NCBI GenBank assembly: GCA_901420285.1
Contig: CABDVE010000001.1
Span: 248,001-312,000, forward strand
Length of the DNA: 64,000 bases
Reading direction: 5' to 3'
Origin: Stutzerimonas stutzeri
GTDB lineage: Bacteria > Pseudomonadota > Gammaproteobacteria > Enterobacterales > Pasteurellaceae
Of this stretch, positions 42,399 through 52,269 are shown piece by piece. Positions within the stretch are counted from its first letter, which is position 1. The number at the start of each line of letters is the position of its first letter. The position numbers and the translations under genes are program-made. Under the pieces are notes generated by a model. It did no database searches. It had not been told where the DNA came from and worked only from the letters and a program-made list of their open reading frames with translations.

Positions 42399-43928
42399 AT
42401 GTCCCTCGCTATTGTTTACAGTCGCGCCTCCATGGGCGTGCAAGCACCGCTCGTCACCATAGAAGTTCATTTGAGTAACGGCAAACCGGGTTTTACGCTT
42501 GTCGGATTGCCGGAAAAAACGGTAAAAGAAGCGCAAGATCGGGTACGCAGCGCGTTAATGAACGCACAATTCAAATATCCGGCCAAACGCATTACCGTCA
42601 ATCTGGCACCGGCGGATTTGCCAAAAGAAGGCGGACGATTCGATTTGCCCATTGCACTAGGCATTCTTGCTGCCTCGGAACAGCTTGATATAAGCCGTTT
42701 GAAGCAATTTGAATTTGTCGGCGAACTGGCATTGACGGGTCATTTACGTGGCGTGCACGGCGTCATTCCGGCTATTCTGGCGGCACAAAAATCAAAACGC
42801 GAACTGATCATCGCCAAGCAGAACGCGAATGAGGCTTCGTTAGTCTCCGAACAAAATACTTATTTTGCACAAACCTTGTTAGATGTGGTGCAGTTTCTCA
42901 ACAATCAGATGAAATTGCCTCTCGCCTCCGATTTAACGCAAGAAGATGTGATTGATTTTCCCGGCAAGAATCCGCTTGATTTAACCGATATTATCGGGCA
43001 GCAACACGCCAAACGGGCGCTAACCATTGCCGCCGCAGGACAGCATAATCTGTTATTTCTAGGCCCGCCAGGTACCGGCAAAACCATGTTGGCAAGCCGA
43101 TTGACCGGGCTTTTACCGGAAATGAGCGATCAAGAAGCGATAGAAACCGCCTCCGTCACCAGCTTGGTGCAAAACGAACTGAATTTTCAGAATTGGAAAC
43201 AACGTCCCTTTAGAGCACCGCATCACAGTGCCTCTATGCCGGCGCTCGTGGGCGGCGGAACCATTCCGAAACCCGGCGAAATTTCTCTCGCCACCAACGG
43301 CGTACTTTTTCTTGATGAATTGCCGGAATTTGAACGCAAAGTCTTGGATGCGCTGCGCCAACCGTTAGAAAGTGGTGAAATCATCATTTCACGTGCCAAT
43401 GCGAAGATTCAATTTCCTGCGCGTTTTCAATTAGTCGCGGCAATGAATCCGAGTCCGACCGGACATTACACCGGCACGCACAACCGCACTTCGCCACAAC
43501 AAGTCATGCGTTATTTGAATCGTTTATCGGGGCCGTTTTTAGATCGCTTCGATCTCTCCATCGAAGTGCCGTTATTGCCGCAAGGCAGTTTACAAAATTC
43601 CGGTGATCGCGGCGAAACCAGCGAGCAAGTACGAGAAAAAGTATTAAAAGTACGCGAAATTCAACTGGCAAGGGCGGGAAAAATCAATGCTTATTTAACC
43701 GGCAAAGAAATTGATCGTGATTGTAAATTAAATGAAAAAGATGCGTTATTTTTGGAAAAGGCCCTCAACAAGCTTGGCCTTTCCGTGCGCGCTTATCATC
43801 GAATTTTGAAAGTTTCGCGCACGATTGCCGATCTCAACGGCGAAACCCAAATCGGTCAACCGCACTTGGCTGAGGCGCTGGGATATCGCGCAATGGATCG
43901 ATTATTACAGAAGCTGGCGAATATGTGA
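42399..43928 (+). CDS. comM: ComM (YifB), AAA+ helicase for natural transformation
   Basis: A 509-residue protein with an N-terminal Lon-protease-like fold, an AAA+ module (Walker A GPPGTGKTMLASRL near residue 218, Walker B VLFLDELPEF) and a C-terminal Mg-chelatase-like region. ComM drives branch migration of incoming DNA in competent H. influenzae and Vibrio. The open frame begins at 42276, but ATG at 42399 with AAGGA upstream matches the family start MSLAIVYSRAS. It suits a naturally transformable host. Confidence 0.95.
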   Translation: MSLAIVYSRASMGVQAPLVTIEVHLSNGKPGFTLVGLPEKTVKEAQDRVRSALMNAQFKYPAKRITVNLAPADLPKEGGRFDLPIALGILAASEQLDISRLKQFEFVGELALTGHLRGVHGVIPAILAAQKSKRELIIAKQNANEASLVSEQNTYFAQTLLDVVQFLNNQMKLPLASDLTQEDVIDFPGKNPLDLTDIIGQQHAKRALTIAAAGQHNLLFLGPPGTGKTMLASRLTGLLPEMSDQEAIETASVTSLVQNELNFQNWKQRPFRAPHHSASMPALVGGGTIPKPGEISLATNGVLFLDELPEFERKVLDALRQPLESGEIIISRANAKIQFPARFQLVAAMNPSPTGHYTGTHNRTSPQQVMRYLNRLSGPFLDRFDLSIEVPLLPQGSLQNSGDRGETSEQVREKVLKVREIQLARAGKINAYLTGKEIDRDCKLNEKDALFLEKALNKLGLSVRAYHRILKVSRTIADLNGETQIGQPHLAEALGYRAMDRLLQKLANM

Positions 43929-43954
43929 GCAGTACGGATAACCGTTATGATGTC

Positions 43955-43998
43955 AAAATAGCACCGCATTGAAAGCAATTCCAATGCGGTGCTATTTT
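43955..43998. terminator. AGCACCGCATTG repeat hairpin between comM and puuB
   Basis: Arms AAAATAGCACCGCATTG and CAATGCGGTGCTATTTT around a loop of about ten bases. It lies between converging genes and can terminate both. Confidence 0.9.
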
Positions 43999-44020
43999 GC
44001 GTGTTGGTTGCAGAGAATTT

Positions 44021-45316
44021 TTAACGAAATCGATCTAAAAATTTGTAATATTGCACGCCGATTTTAGTCGCTAAATTCTTCACGATTTTCCCACCATACA
44101 CCGACGGAACTTTCAGTCCTTCAAAAATTCGCAAGCGTTGATCATCACCCAAAATCGCTTCCGCCACGATGCGACCGGCCAGCCCGGTGAGCGCCACGCC
44201 ATGTCCGGAATAACCTTGTGTGAAATAAATGTGTGGAGAAATACGACCGAAATGCGGAGTGGAATTCATCGTCATATCAATCGGTCCGGCCCAGCCGTAA
44301 TCAATTTTCACGTCTTCCAGTTGTGGGAAAACATGCAGCATATTTCGCCGCATAACGGCGATCATGTCTTTTTCCGAACTGGAATCGCTGCCAAAAAGCA
44401 GGCGATTATCCGCGCTTAAACGATAATAATCGAGCAATAAATTGTTGTCACACACCGACATGCCGTTGTTAATCAGCGAATCCGCCAGCGTTTGGCTCAA
44501 AGGTTCGGTCGCGATAATAAAACTTTCTACCGGCAGAATTTTACGATTAATGCCATGATGAATGGACTTCGGCAAAACATCGATATAGGCATTGACCGCC
44601 AAAATGACGTCTTGCGCAATAACCGCACTGCGGTCGGTTTTCACTTCTACCGCGCCGTTTTTCTCAATTAAATCTACCACCGGCGATTGTTCGAAAATCT
44701 GCACACCCAGATTAAGGCAGGCTTTCGCCAAACCAAGGCAATAATTGAGCGGATGCAAATGGCCCGAATTACTGTCGTACAAGCCACCCACATAAATATC
44801 GCTGCCAAGATGTCGTTTTAATTGCGCTTTATCCCAAAGCTGCATATTTTGATAGCCGAAATTTTCGTGGCTGGCTTTTTCCATTTCAATCAAATCATCC
44901 ATGCGACGATCGTTTAACGCCAAGGTGGCATAGCCTTTTTTCCAATCGCATTGAATGCCGTATTTGGCAATGCGTTCGTCGATGATGTCAATGGCTTCCA
45001 AAGACATTTTCCACAGCTTGTGCGCTTTGTCGAAGCCCACTTGTTTAATGTATTCGTCAATACCTTCTTCAAAGCCGTTAATCGCCTGCCCGCCGCTTCG
45101 TCCGGAGGCGCCGAAACCTACGCGTGCGCCCTCCAATACAATCACTTTTTTACCTTTTTCAGCCAGTTCTAAGGCGGCGGATAGCCCAAAAAAGCCGGCG
45201 CCAATTACGCATACGTCAGCTTGTTCAATTTGACTTAAAGCAGGCAATTGGAAGTCTTGATTGCGAGAATCAAAATAATAGGAAGGAATATGTTCTTGAT
45301 GGGCAAAAGTCAGCAT
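44021..45316 (-). CDS. FAD-dependent oxidoreductase, PuuB-like
   Basis: A 431-residue DAO-family flavoprotein. The FAD-binding motif is VIGAGFFGLSAALELAEKG near residue 37, with GASGRSGGQAINGF shortly after. It resembles PuuB, which oxidises gamma-glutamylputrescine. The frame is open to 45421, but ATG at 45316 gives the family start (MLTFAHQEHIPSYYF). It is divergent from potD, a polyamine-binding protein gene, which supports a polyamine role. No puuA or puuC lies near. Confidence 0.85.
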   Translation of the reverse strand: MLTFAHQEHIPSYYFDSRNQDFQLPALSQIEQADVCVIGAGFFGLSAALELAEKGKKVIVLEGARVGFGASGRSGGQAINGFEEGIDEYIKQVGFDKAHKLWKMSLEAIDIIDERIAKYGIQCDWKKGYATLALNDRRMDDLIEMEKASHENFGYQNMQLWDKAQLKRHLGSDIYVGGLYDSNSGHLHPLNYCLGLAKACLNLGVQIFEQSPVVDLIEKNGAVEVKTDRSAVIAQDVILAVNAYIDVLPKSIHHGINRKILPVESFIIATEPLSQTLADSLINNGMSVCDNNLLLDYYRLSADNRLLFGSDSSSEKDMIAVMRRNMLHVFPQLEDVKIDYGWAGPIDMTMNSTPHFGRISPHIYFTQGYSGHGVALTGLAGRIVAEAILGDDQRLRIFEGLKVPSVYGGKIVKNLATKIGVQYYKFLDRFR

Positions 45317-45606
45317 AAAAAAGTCCGTTGAAAAAAATCGGCGAAATCTTACCCCGCCCGGGAAATATGTCAAACCCTTTAGAAAAAATGCTATACTGCC
45401 GCGCGCGTAAATTTTGCGCATTTACTTGGCTTAATTCACAATTTTCACGTCTCCGTTTGGGGCCAACCGTCGCAGAACAGTGGCGGGAGTGGCAACGGAA
45501 GTGCCGATCAGCACCGCATTGAAATCCTTCCCCTCCGTAACGGCAGGCGAAATATTGTGGAAACGTCTGTTCCTATTAGGTTTATTTCCCTTCGGAGGTC
45601 AATAAA

Positions 45607-46656
45607 TTGAAAAAATCCTTTGTTCGTTCCATCAAAAAAATTCTCCTTTCCGGCGTCGCACTTTTTGCGACATCCGCTTTCGCCAACAAACTCTATGTCT
45701 ATAACTGGACGGACTATGTGCCTTCTGATCTTGTTGCTCAATTCACCAAAGAAACCGGCGTGGAAATAATTTATTCCACCTTTGAAAGCAACGAAGAAAT
45801 GTATGCCAAATTAAAATTGACAGAAAATACCGGCTCAGGTTACGACTTGGTATTTCCTTCAAGCTATTATGTAAACAAAATGATCAAGGAAAATATGTTA
45901 CAACCCCTTGATAAAAGTAAACTTTCTAATTTAAAACAAGTGCCTAAGCATTTATTAAATAAAGAATTCGATCCGGAAAATAAATATTCCTTGCCTTATG
46001 TTTATGGTTTAACCGGAATTGAAGTCAATTCCGACGACATCGACCCGAAAACCATTACGAGCTGGGCGGATTTATGGAAACCGGAATTCAAACACAAAGT
46101 ATTGTTAACCAGCGATGCGCGCGAAGTGTTCCACATCGCGTTATTGTTAGAGGGTAAATCGCCGAACACGACGCATGAAGACGATATCAAAGCCGCTTAC
46201 GAACGCTTGGTGCAATTATTGCCAAATGTGATTACGTTTAACTCCGACTCGCCGGAAGTGCCTTACGTACAAGGCGAAGCGGCTATCGGTATGATTTGGA
46301 ACGGTTCCGCCTATTTGGCGCACAAAGAAAACCCGAGCCTACAGTTTGTATATCCAAAAGAAGGCGCAATTTTCTGGATGGATAACTACGCCATTCCAAG
46401 AACGGCCAAAAATTCCGAAGATGCGCATAAATTCATTGACTTTTTACTTCGCCCTGAAAACGCCAAAGTGGTGGTAGAACGCATGGGTTTTTCTATGCCA
46501 AATGAAGGCGTAAAAGCCTTATTGAGCCCGCAACTTGCCAATGACACAACCCTTTTCCCACCGGCGGAACAAGTGGAAAAAGGCATTATGCAAGGCGATG
46601 TCGGCGAGGCCGTGGATCTTTACGAAAAATACTGGAATAAACTGAAAACCAATTAA
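45607..46656 (+). CDS. potD: PotD-like spermidine/putrescine-binding protein
   Basis: A 349-residue periplasmic solute-binding protein. It has a signal peptide ending near ATSAFA and the polyamine-binding start [19 protein letters not shown]. The start is TTG, with GGAGGT seven bases upstream; no ATG is available at the family position. The permease genes potABC are not adjacent. The 290-base gap to puuB holds one CAATGCGGT word (45513) and the divergent promoters. In H. influenzae a potD copy lies beside hslU. Confidence 0.92.
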   Translation: MKKSFVRSIKKILLSGVALFATSAFANKLYVYNWTDYVPSDLVAQFTKETGVEIIYSTFESNEEMYAKLKLTENTGSGYDLVFPSSYYVNKMIKENMLQPLDKSKLSNLKQVPKHLLNKEFDPENKYSLPYVYGLTGIEVNSDDIDPKTITSWADLWKPEFKHKVLLTSDAREVFHIALLLEGKSPNTTHEDDIKAAYERLVQLLPNVITFNSDSPEVPYVQGEAAIGMIWNGSAYLAHKENPSLQFVYPKEGAIFWMDNYAIPRTAKNSEDAHKFIDFLLRPENAKVVVERMGFSMPNEGVKALLSPQLANDTTLFPPAEQVEKGIMQGDVGEAVDLYEKYWNKLKTN

Positions 46657-46680
46657 TTTTTCTTTCTCATTTTCTTTCTC

Positions 46681-46711
46681 AAAAGTGCGGTTAAAAATAA
46701 CCGCACTTTTT
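46681..46711. terminator. Terminator of potD built from paired uptake words
   Basis: AAAAGTGCGGTTA and TAACCGCACTTTT arms with a five-base loop and T5. Both arms are exact AAGTGCGGT words. Confidence 0.92.
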
Positions 46712-46764
46712 GTTATACTCTCGCCGTTTTTTTTTCTCAATTTAAAGCATTTAAGGTTAAATCG

Positions 46765-48480
46765 ATGCGTACAAGTCAATATTTATTCTCCACGTTAAAA
46801 GAAACTCCGGCGGAAGCGGCGATTGTCAGCCACCAATTAATGTTACGCGCAGGCATGATTCGTCCCCTCGCCGCGGGGCTTTACAACTGGATGCCGACCG
46901 GTTGGCGTGTGTTACGCAAAGTGGAAAAAGTGATCCGTGAAGAAATGGATAAAAGCGGTGCGCTGGAAATCAAAATGCCGGTGGTGCAACCGGCAGAATT
47001 GTGGCAGGAATCCGGTCGTTGGGATCAATACGGCCCGGAATTATTGCGCTTTACCGACCGCGGCGAACGCGGTTTTGTAATCGGACCGACCAACGAAGAA
47101 GCCATTACCGATTTAATGCGTCGCGAAATTAGCTCTTATCGCCAATTACCGATCAATCTTTATCATATTCAAACCAAATTCCGTGATGAAGTGCGCCCGC
47201 GTTTCGGTGTCATGCGCAGTCGTGAATTCATTATGAAAGACGCCTATTCTTTCCATACCGACAAAGAAAGTTTGCAACAAACATACGATGTGATGTATCG
47301 AACTTACAGCAACATTTTCACCCGTTTAGGCTTAGATTTCCGCGCTGTGCAGGCGGATACAGGTTCTATCGGCGGTAGCGCCTCCCATGAATTTCAAGTG
47401 CTTGCCAACAGCGGCGAAGATGATGTAATTTTCTCCACCGAATCCGATTACGCAGCGAATATTGAACTTGCTGAAGCAATAGCCATCGGCGAGCGCGCGG
47501 CGCCAAGCAAAGCGATGGAACTTATCGACACTCCGAACGCGAAAACTATCGCAGAATTGGTGGAACAATTCAATCAACCGATTAAAAACACGGTCAAAAC
47601 ACTTATCGTTAAAGGTGCAAGCGAAGAACAACCGTTAGTGGCGTTAGTCATTCGCGGCGACCACGAACTTAACGAAATCAAAGCGGAAAAACTGCAAGAA
47701 GTGGCGTCCCCGTTCGAATTTGCCGAGGAAGCAGAAATCAAAGCAAAAATCGGCGCAGGCGTGGGCTCGCTCGGTCCGGTTAATCTAAATATTCCGGTAA
47801 TTATCGATCGCAGCGTGGCATTAATGTCCGATTTCAGCGCAGGCGCCAATATCGACGGTAAACACTACTTCAATATTAACTGGGAGCGCGATGTAGCCCT
47901 GCCGAAAGTGGCGGACATTCGTAATGTAGTGGAAGGCGATCCGAGTCCGGACGGCAAAGGCACGCTTTTAATCAAACGCGGGATTGAAGTGGGACATATT
48001 TTCCAACTGGGCAAAAAATATTCTGAAGCGATGAACGCAACCGTGCAAGGCGAAGACGGCCGCCCGATGGTAGTGACTATGGGTTGTTACGGTATCGGCG
48101 TAACCCGCGTAGTCGCCGCCGCCATCGAGCAACATCACGACGAACGCGGTATTATTTGGCCGACCGATGAAATCGCACCGTTTACTGTTGCGATCGTGCC
48201 GATGAATATGCACAAATCCGAAACCGTACAACAATACGCCGAAGCACTCTACCTCACTCTACAAGCGCAAGGCATAGACGTGATTTTTGATGATCGTAAA
48301 GAACGCCCGGGCGTCATGTTCGCAGATATGGAATTGATCGGCGTGCCGCATATGCTGGTTATCGGTGAGAAAAACCTTGCGAACGGCGAAATCGAATATA
48401 AAAACCGCCGCAGCGGTACAAAAGAAATGGTTGCCAAAGAACAATTATTGGACTTCTTGAAAGGAAAATTAGCGGTATAA
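46765..48480 (+). CDS. proS: Prolyl-tRNA synthetase
   Basis: A 571-residue bacterial-type class II synthetase. Motif 2 lies in [18 protein letters not shown] and motif 3 in [13 protein letters not shown]. An editing (INS) domain of about 180 residues separates motifs 2 and 3 (about 220-400) and removes mischarged alanine. Length matches E. coli ProS (572). It is followed by two hairpins. Confidence 0.97.
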   Translation: MRTSQYLFSTLKETPAEAAIVSHQLMLRAGMIRPLAAGLYNWMPTGWRVLRKVEKVIREEMDKSGALEIKMPVVQPAELWQESGRWDQYGPELLRFTDRGERGFVIGPTNEEAITDLMRREISSYRQLPINLYHIQTKFRDEVRPRFGVMRSREFIMKDAYSFHTDKESLQQTYDVMYRTYSNIFTRLGLDFRAVQADTGSIGGSASHEFQVLANSGEDDVIFSTESDYAANIELAEAIAIGERAAPSKAMELIDTPNAKTIAELVEQFNQPIKNTVKTLIVKGASEEQPLVALVIRGDHELNEIKAEKLQEVASPFEFAEEAEIKAKIGAGVGSLGPVNLNIPVIIDRSVALMSDFSAGANIDGKHYFNINWERDVALPKVADIRNVVEGDPSPDGKGTLLIKRGIEVGHIFQLGKKYSEAMNATVQGEDGRPMVVTMGCYGIGVTRVVAAAIEQHHDERGIIWPTDEIAPFTVAIVPMNMHKSETVQQYAEALYLTLQAQGIDVIFDDRKERPGVMFADMELIGVPHMLVIGEKNLANGEIEYKNRRSGTKEMVAKEQLLDFLKGKLAV

Positions 48481-48484
48481 ATTA

Positions 48485-48525
48485 AAAAGGACTGAGCTCG
48501 CCGGAATATCGAGATCAGTCCTTGA
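48485..48525. other. Hairpin after proS
   Basis: AAGGACTGA and TCAGTCCTT arms; no T run follows directly. It may protect the 3' end. Confidence 0.6.
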
Positions 48526-48547
48526 GTTTATCATCGTCCGATTCTTG

Positions 48548-48575
48548 AGGCGGTCAGAAATGACCGCCTTTTTTA
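48548..48575 (+). terminator. Terminator downstream of proS
   Basis: AGGCGGTCA GAAA TGACCGCCT followed by T6. The rest of 48576-48728 holds one CAATGCGGT word (48653). Confidence 0.9.
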
Positions 48576-48728
48576 TTGGCCTCAAAGCAAGCCATCATGA
48601 ACAAATAATGGCCACGCAAAATCGACAAAGTAAAACGCAGTTCGCGATCAGCACCGCATTGAAGCCTTGCGGGACAAGGTTCTAGCCGAATCGATTTAGG
48701 ATTGAACCATTCACTCCGACTCTCTTAT

Positions 48729-50387
48729 CTATGACATCCTTCCGCTTTCAATACCAATTACCTGATCACAAATCGCCATGGTGGATTGTCGGTGGCTGAC
48801 GAGTACAATCAACTTATCCGCTTTCACATTCCGCAAAGATTGCAAAATGATGGCTTCGTTTAAGCTGTCGAGATTGCTGGTCGGTTCGTCGAGCAAAATA
48901 ATCGGCGCATTGTGCAAGAAGGCACGAGCGATACCGATACGTTGTTTTTCGCCATCGGAAAGATTGCCGCCAAGCTCCGTCATTTTGGTTTGGTAGCCCT
49001 CAGGCAAGCTCATAATAAAATCATGAATAGACGCCTGTTTTGCCGCTTCAATAATTTGTTCTTGAGTGGCGGATCGATGCGCCAAGCGGATATTTTCTTC
49101 GATAGTGTCGTTGAAAATATAGGTTTGCTGCGTGATGTACGCCATATTGTCGCGCAGGCTGGCGGTATTAATGTTCGCCAACGGCTCGCCGTTAATGCGG
49201 ATTTGCCCTTGTTGCGGGTCGTAAAAACGCATTAACAGTTTCAATAAAGTGCTTTTACCGCTGCCGCTTCTACCGTGAATGCCGAGAATTTGTCCTTTCG
49301 TCAACTGCAAATTAATGCCGGAAAGAATTTGTTCTTCGCCGTAAGCAAAATCAAGATTTTCCACCGCAATATCAGAAACATCCGTTAAATTGACCGCATT
49401 TTCTACGTCTTTCAACGCCGGTTGTTCCGCTAATAAGCTCAGCACGCGCTCGCCGGAAGCCAAGGTTTGCAAGAGATTACTGGAAAGATTGCTCAAGGCA
49501 ATCACCGGGCCATAGCTCGACATCAGCAAAATCACGCCCACAAGAAAACCGGCAAAATCTAATTTATCCAAACTAAATAAAATCAATCCGGTAAATAAAA
49601 TAATGATGTTGAACACAGAAACCGCAATTTCCGTATAAACACGCACTTTCGCTTCTTGATCTTTAATTTTACGGAACGCGCCGTCGATGGCTTGGCTGCG
49701 TTGTTGGATTTCGTTCAAACGTTGTTTGGCATAGCCAAAGAGTTGGATTTCTTTCATTCCGCGTACGCTGTCTAAAAAGAAATCGTTCATTTCGCCCACC
49801 AGTTCGCGGTATTTTCTACCGTCTTCACGTGCGAGTTTAGTGGTGATAATCGGCAACACTACGCCAATACAAAGATAAGCGATCAACGCCACCAACGCGA
49901 ACCACGCGGAAATATGCGCAAACACGGCAACTAAAATCGCGGACGTAAAGAACGCAATCATAATCGGCGCAATAGTGTGCGCGTAAAACACTTCGAGCAA
50001 TTCGATGTCGTTGGTGACAAGGGAAACCAGTTGCCCCGCTTGTTTATCCTGCAACTTCACAAACGCCAATCGACGCAACGCGGAAAAGACTTTATCGCGC
50101 AAAAGCGCAAGCAATTTGAAGGCAATGTAGTGACCGGACATTTGTTCCAAATAACGTAAAATGCCACGCGCCACCGCAAGGGCGATAAGTGCGGTCAAAA
50201 TTTGGGTGAAATTTAAATGTCCTTCAAAACCAAGCAGATGGCTTAATCCCATCGCGCCCAACACCATAATAAAAATCGCACTCAAGAAACCAAGCGTGCC
50301 CATGGTGATGGTAAACGCCATAATGTGCGCGAGCGGTTTAACAAGCGCAAGCAACTGCCACATCACTAAAAATCCATTCTTACGCAT
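48729..50387 (-). CDS. ABC exporter, CydC-like half of a heterodimer
   Basis: A 552-residue fused ABC transporter: six transmembrane helices (about 1-300) and an ATPase domain. Walker A is HGRSGSGKSTLL, the signature LSDGEKQRIGIARA, Walker B IILLDEPTSN. The start overlaps the upstream ABC gene by eight bases (ATGCGTAA). The pair resembles CydDC, which exports cysteine and glutathione for cytochrome bd assembly. The order next to a haem/haemoglobin receptor recalls the uncharacterised HI0663/HI0664 pair. Substrate unknown. Confidence 0.8.
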   Translation of the reverse strand: MRKNGFLVMWQLLALVKPLAHIMAFTITMGTLGFLSAIFIMVLGAMGLSHLLGFEGHLNFTQILTALIALAVARGILRYLEQMSGHYIAFKLLALLRDKVFSALRRLAFVKLQDKQAGQLVSLVTNDIELLEVFYAHTIAPIMIAFFTSAILVAVFAHISAWFALVALIAYLCIGVVLPIITTKLAREDGRKYRELVGEMNDFFLDSVRGMKEIQLFGYAKQRLNEIQQRSQAIDGAFRKIKDQEAKVRVYTEIAVSVFNIIILFTGLILFSLDKLDFAGFLVGVILLMSSYGPVIALSNLSSNLLQTLASGERVLSLLAEQPALKDVENAVNLTDVSDIAVENLDFAYGEEQILSGINLQLTKGQILGIHGRSGSGKSTLLKLLMRFYDPQQGQIRINGEPLANINTASLRDNMAYITQQTYIFNDTIEENIRLAHRSATQEQIIEAAKQASIHDFIMSLPEGYQTKMTELGGNLSDGEKQRIGIARAFLHNAPIILLDEPTSNLDSLNEAIILQSLRNVKADKLIVLVSHRQSTMAICDQVIGIESGRMS

Positions 50388-52125
50388 GTGCCACCTCTCT
50401 GATTTGTTCTAAAGATTTTTGTTGTTGGAACATTGCCGCGTACGCGCCGTTTTCTGCCATTAAGGCGCTGTGCGTACCTTGTTCAATCAATTTGCCTTTA
50501 TCCAACACATAAATGCAATCCGCATTCACGGCGTTTGCCAAGCGGTGAGAAATCATCACAATGGTTTTATGTTGTTTAAATTGTTGAATGAACTGCAAAA
50601 TCACTTCTTCGCTTTCCACATCAATATTGCTGGTGGCTTCGTCAAAAATATACACTTGCGCATCATGCAACAGCGCACGCGCTAAGGCTAAACGCTGAAT
50701 TTGTCCACCCGATAAATTCGTCCCACGACTTAACAACGGCATATCCAATCCGCCATTTTCGCGCACAAAATTCGCTAAATTCACTTGTTCCAAACATTGA
50801 TAAATTTGCTCATCTGTTGCACCGGTTTTCGCCATTAACATATTGTCGCGCAACGAGCCTTTGAATACGTAGCTGCTGTGGCTGACAAGGGAGACGTTTT
50901 GGTAGAAGGAAGCGCGGTCGATCTCGAAGGCGTTTTGTCCGTTAAACAAAATCTCCCCTTGTTGCGGTTTGTAAAAGCCCATCAACAGGGAAACCAAGGT
51001 GGATTTTCCGCAACCGCTTTTGCCCACAAAGACGGTGAGTTGATTCGGTTGAATGGTTAAATCCAAACCTTGAATTGCCGGTTTTTCTGGGGAATAAGCA
51101 AAATGCAAATTTTTAATTTCTACTTGAACGTTATTTTTCGCTGCAAAATCCACCGCACTTTGTTGTGCTTCAACCGGCGTATCTAAAAGCGTAAAAATCT
51201 TATCGGAAGCGGCTTTGCCATTCATCGCCACGTGGAAGAACGAACCGAGCAAACGCAGCGGAATGAAAAATTCGGAAGCCAACAAGATAAACAAAATCAC
51301 GCTGAAAATACTGATTTGTGCCTCTTGGTATTGCAAAAGTGCAGTCAAAATCCCGACGGCTACACCGCCGTAAGCGAGCAAATCCATCAGCGACACAGAG
51401 TTAAGCTGCATGGTCAGCACTTTCATGGTAATGGTGCGGAATTGTTCCGCTTCGGCATCCATTTGTTTGGCTTTGTAGCCGTCGTCTTGATAAATTTTGA
51501 GCGTTACCAAGCCTTGCAAGTTATCCAAAAAGCTGCTGCCTAAACCTACGTAAATCGCCCAATATTTCGCCAAAAGTTTTTTGGCAATTTTATTCACTGC
51601 GATAATGGACATGGGAATTAACGGCACGCACACAAGCAAAATTAATGCAGTTGGCGCGTTAAAAAAGACGAGAAAAAAGAATAATGTGAGCGGCGCAAGC
51701 AGGCTGTAAAACAGTTGCGGAAGGTAACGCCCAAAATAAATTTCCAACTGTTCCACCCCTTCTGAAGCCACTTGAATAATGGATGAGGTGGATTGTTGAT
51801 TCACTTGATTGAGCGGCATTTCGGCTAGTTTACGATAAATCAAACTACGCAATTCGTGCTTCACGCGCGTGCTGGCAAAATAAGAGGCTTGCACTGATTT
51901 CTTGCCGGCAAAGGCACGTAAGGCAAGAGCGGCAATTAAAATCCCCCCAAAACCGACCGCACTTGGCGCTGTCAGTTCACGCAAAAACGCGGCTTGCAAC
52001 ACATAAGCAAACGCCACCGCACTCACGATACCGCCTACCAACGCCAGCCAATTCCATAGCACCGTGCGCGCAATCCATTTTTTGCTGTCGGCAACAGTGT
52101 TGATGAGACGTTTGTCGATCATCAT
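50380..52125 (-). CDS. ABC exporter, CydD-like half of a heterodimer
   Basis: A 581-residue fused ABC transporter with six helices and an ATPase domain. Walker A is VGKSGCGKSTLV, the signature LSGGQIQRLALARA and Walker B VYIFDEATSN. The membrane part has GVEQLEIYFGRYLPQ, typical of CydD-like proteins. It is the first gene of the ABC pair; GGAG lies eight bases before the first ATG. It starts 144 bases after the TonB-receptor stop, with a repeat hairpin between. Confidence 0.82.
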   Translation of the reverse strand: MMIDKRLINTVADSKKWIARTVLWNWLALVGGIVSAVAFAYVLQAAFLRELTAPSAVGFGGILIAALALRAFAGKKSVQASYFASTRVKHELRSLIYRKLAEMPLNQVNQQSTSSIIQVASEGVEQLEIYFGRYLPQLFYSLLAPLTLFFFLVFFNAPTALILLVCVPLIPMSIIAVNKIAKKLLAKYWAIYVGLGSSFLDNLQGLVTLKIYQDDGYKAKQMDAEAEQFRTITMKVLTMQLNSVSLMDLLAYGGVAVGILTALLQYQEAQISIFSVILFILLASEFFIPLRLLGSFFHVAMNGKAASDKIFTLLDTPVEAQQSAVDFAAKNNVQVEIKNLHFAYSPEKPAIQGLDLTIQPNQLTVFVGKSGCGKSTLVSLLMGFYKPQQGEILFNGQNAFEIDRASFYQNVSLVSHSSYVFKGSLRDNMLMAKTGATDEQIYQCLEQVNLANFVRENGGLDMPLLSRGTNLSGGQIQRLALARALLHDAQVYIFDEATSNIDVESEEVILQFIQQFKQHKTIVMISHRLANAVNADCIYVLDKGKLIEQGTHSALMAENGAYAAMFQQQKSLEQIREVAHA

Positions 52126-52220
52126 ATTGATTACTCCTGAAATAAAAAGAAGTACGCGTTGAATGCGTACTTTTGCAAAATTATGTCATTGCAACAAAGC
52201 AGATATTACACTCTCGAAAT

Positions 52221-52254
52221 AGCACCGCATTGGAGCAGGTTCCAATGCGGTGCT
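52221..52254. repeat. AGCACCGCATTGGA repeat hairpin between the TonB receptor and the ABC pair
   Basis: Perfect 14-base arms (52221-52234, 52241-52254) with a six-base loop. It could partly end the receptor transcript before the ABC genes. Confidence 0.9.
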
Positions 52255-52269
52255 GTAACGCAAGTCTAA

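Noticed and set aside
45317-45421. 35-residue extension of the PuuB-like protein
   Set aside because: The family start lies at 45316.
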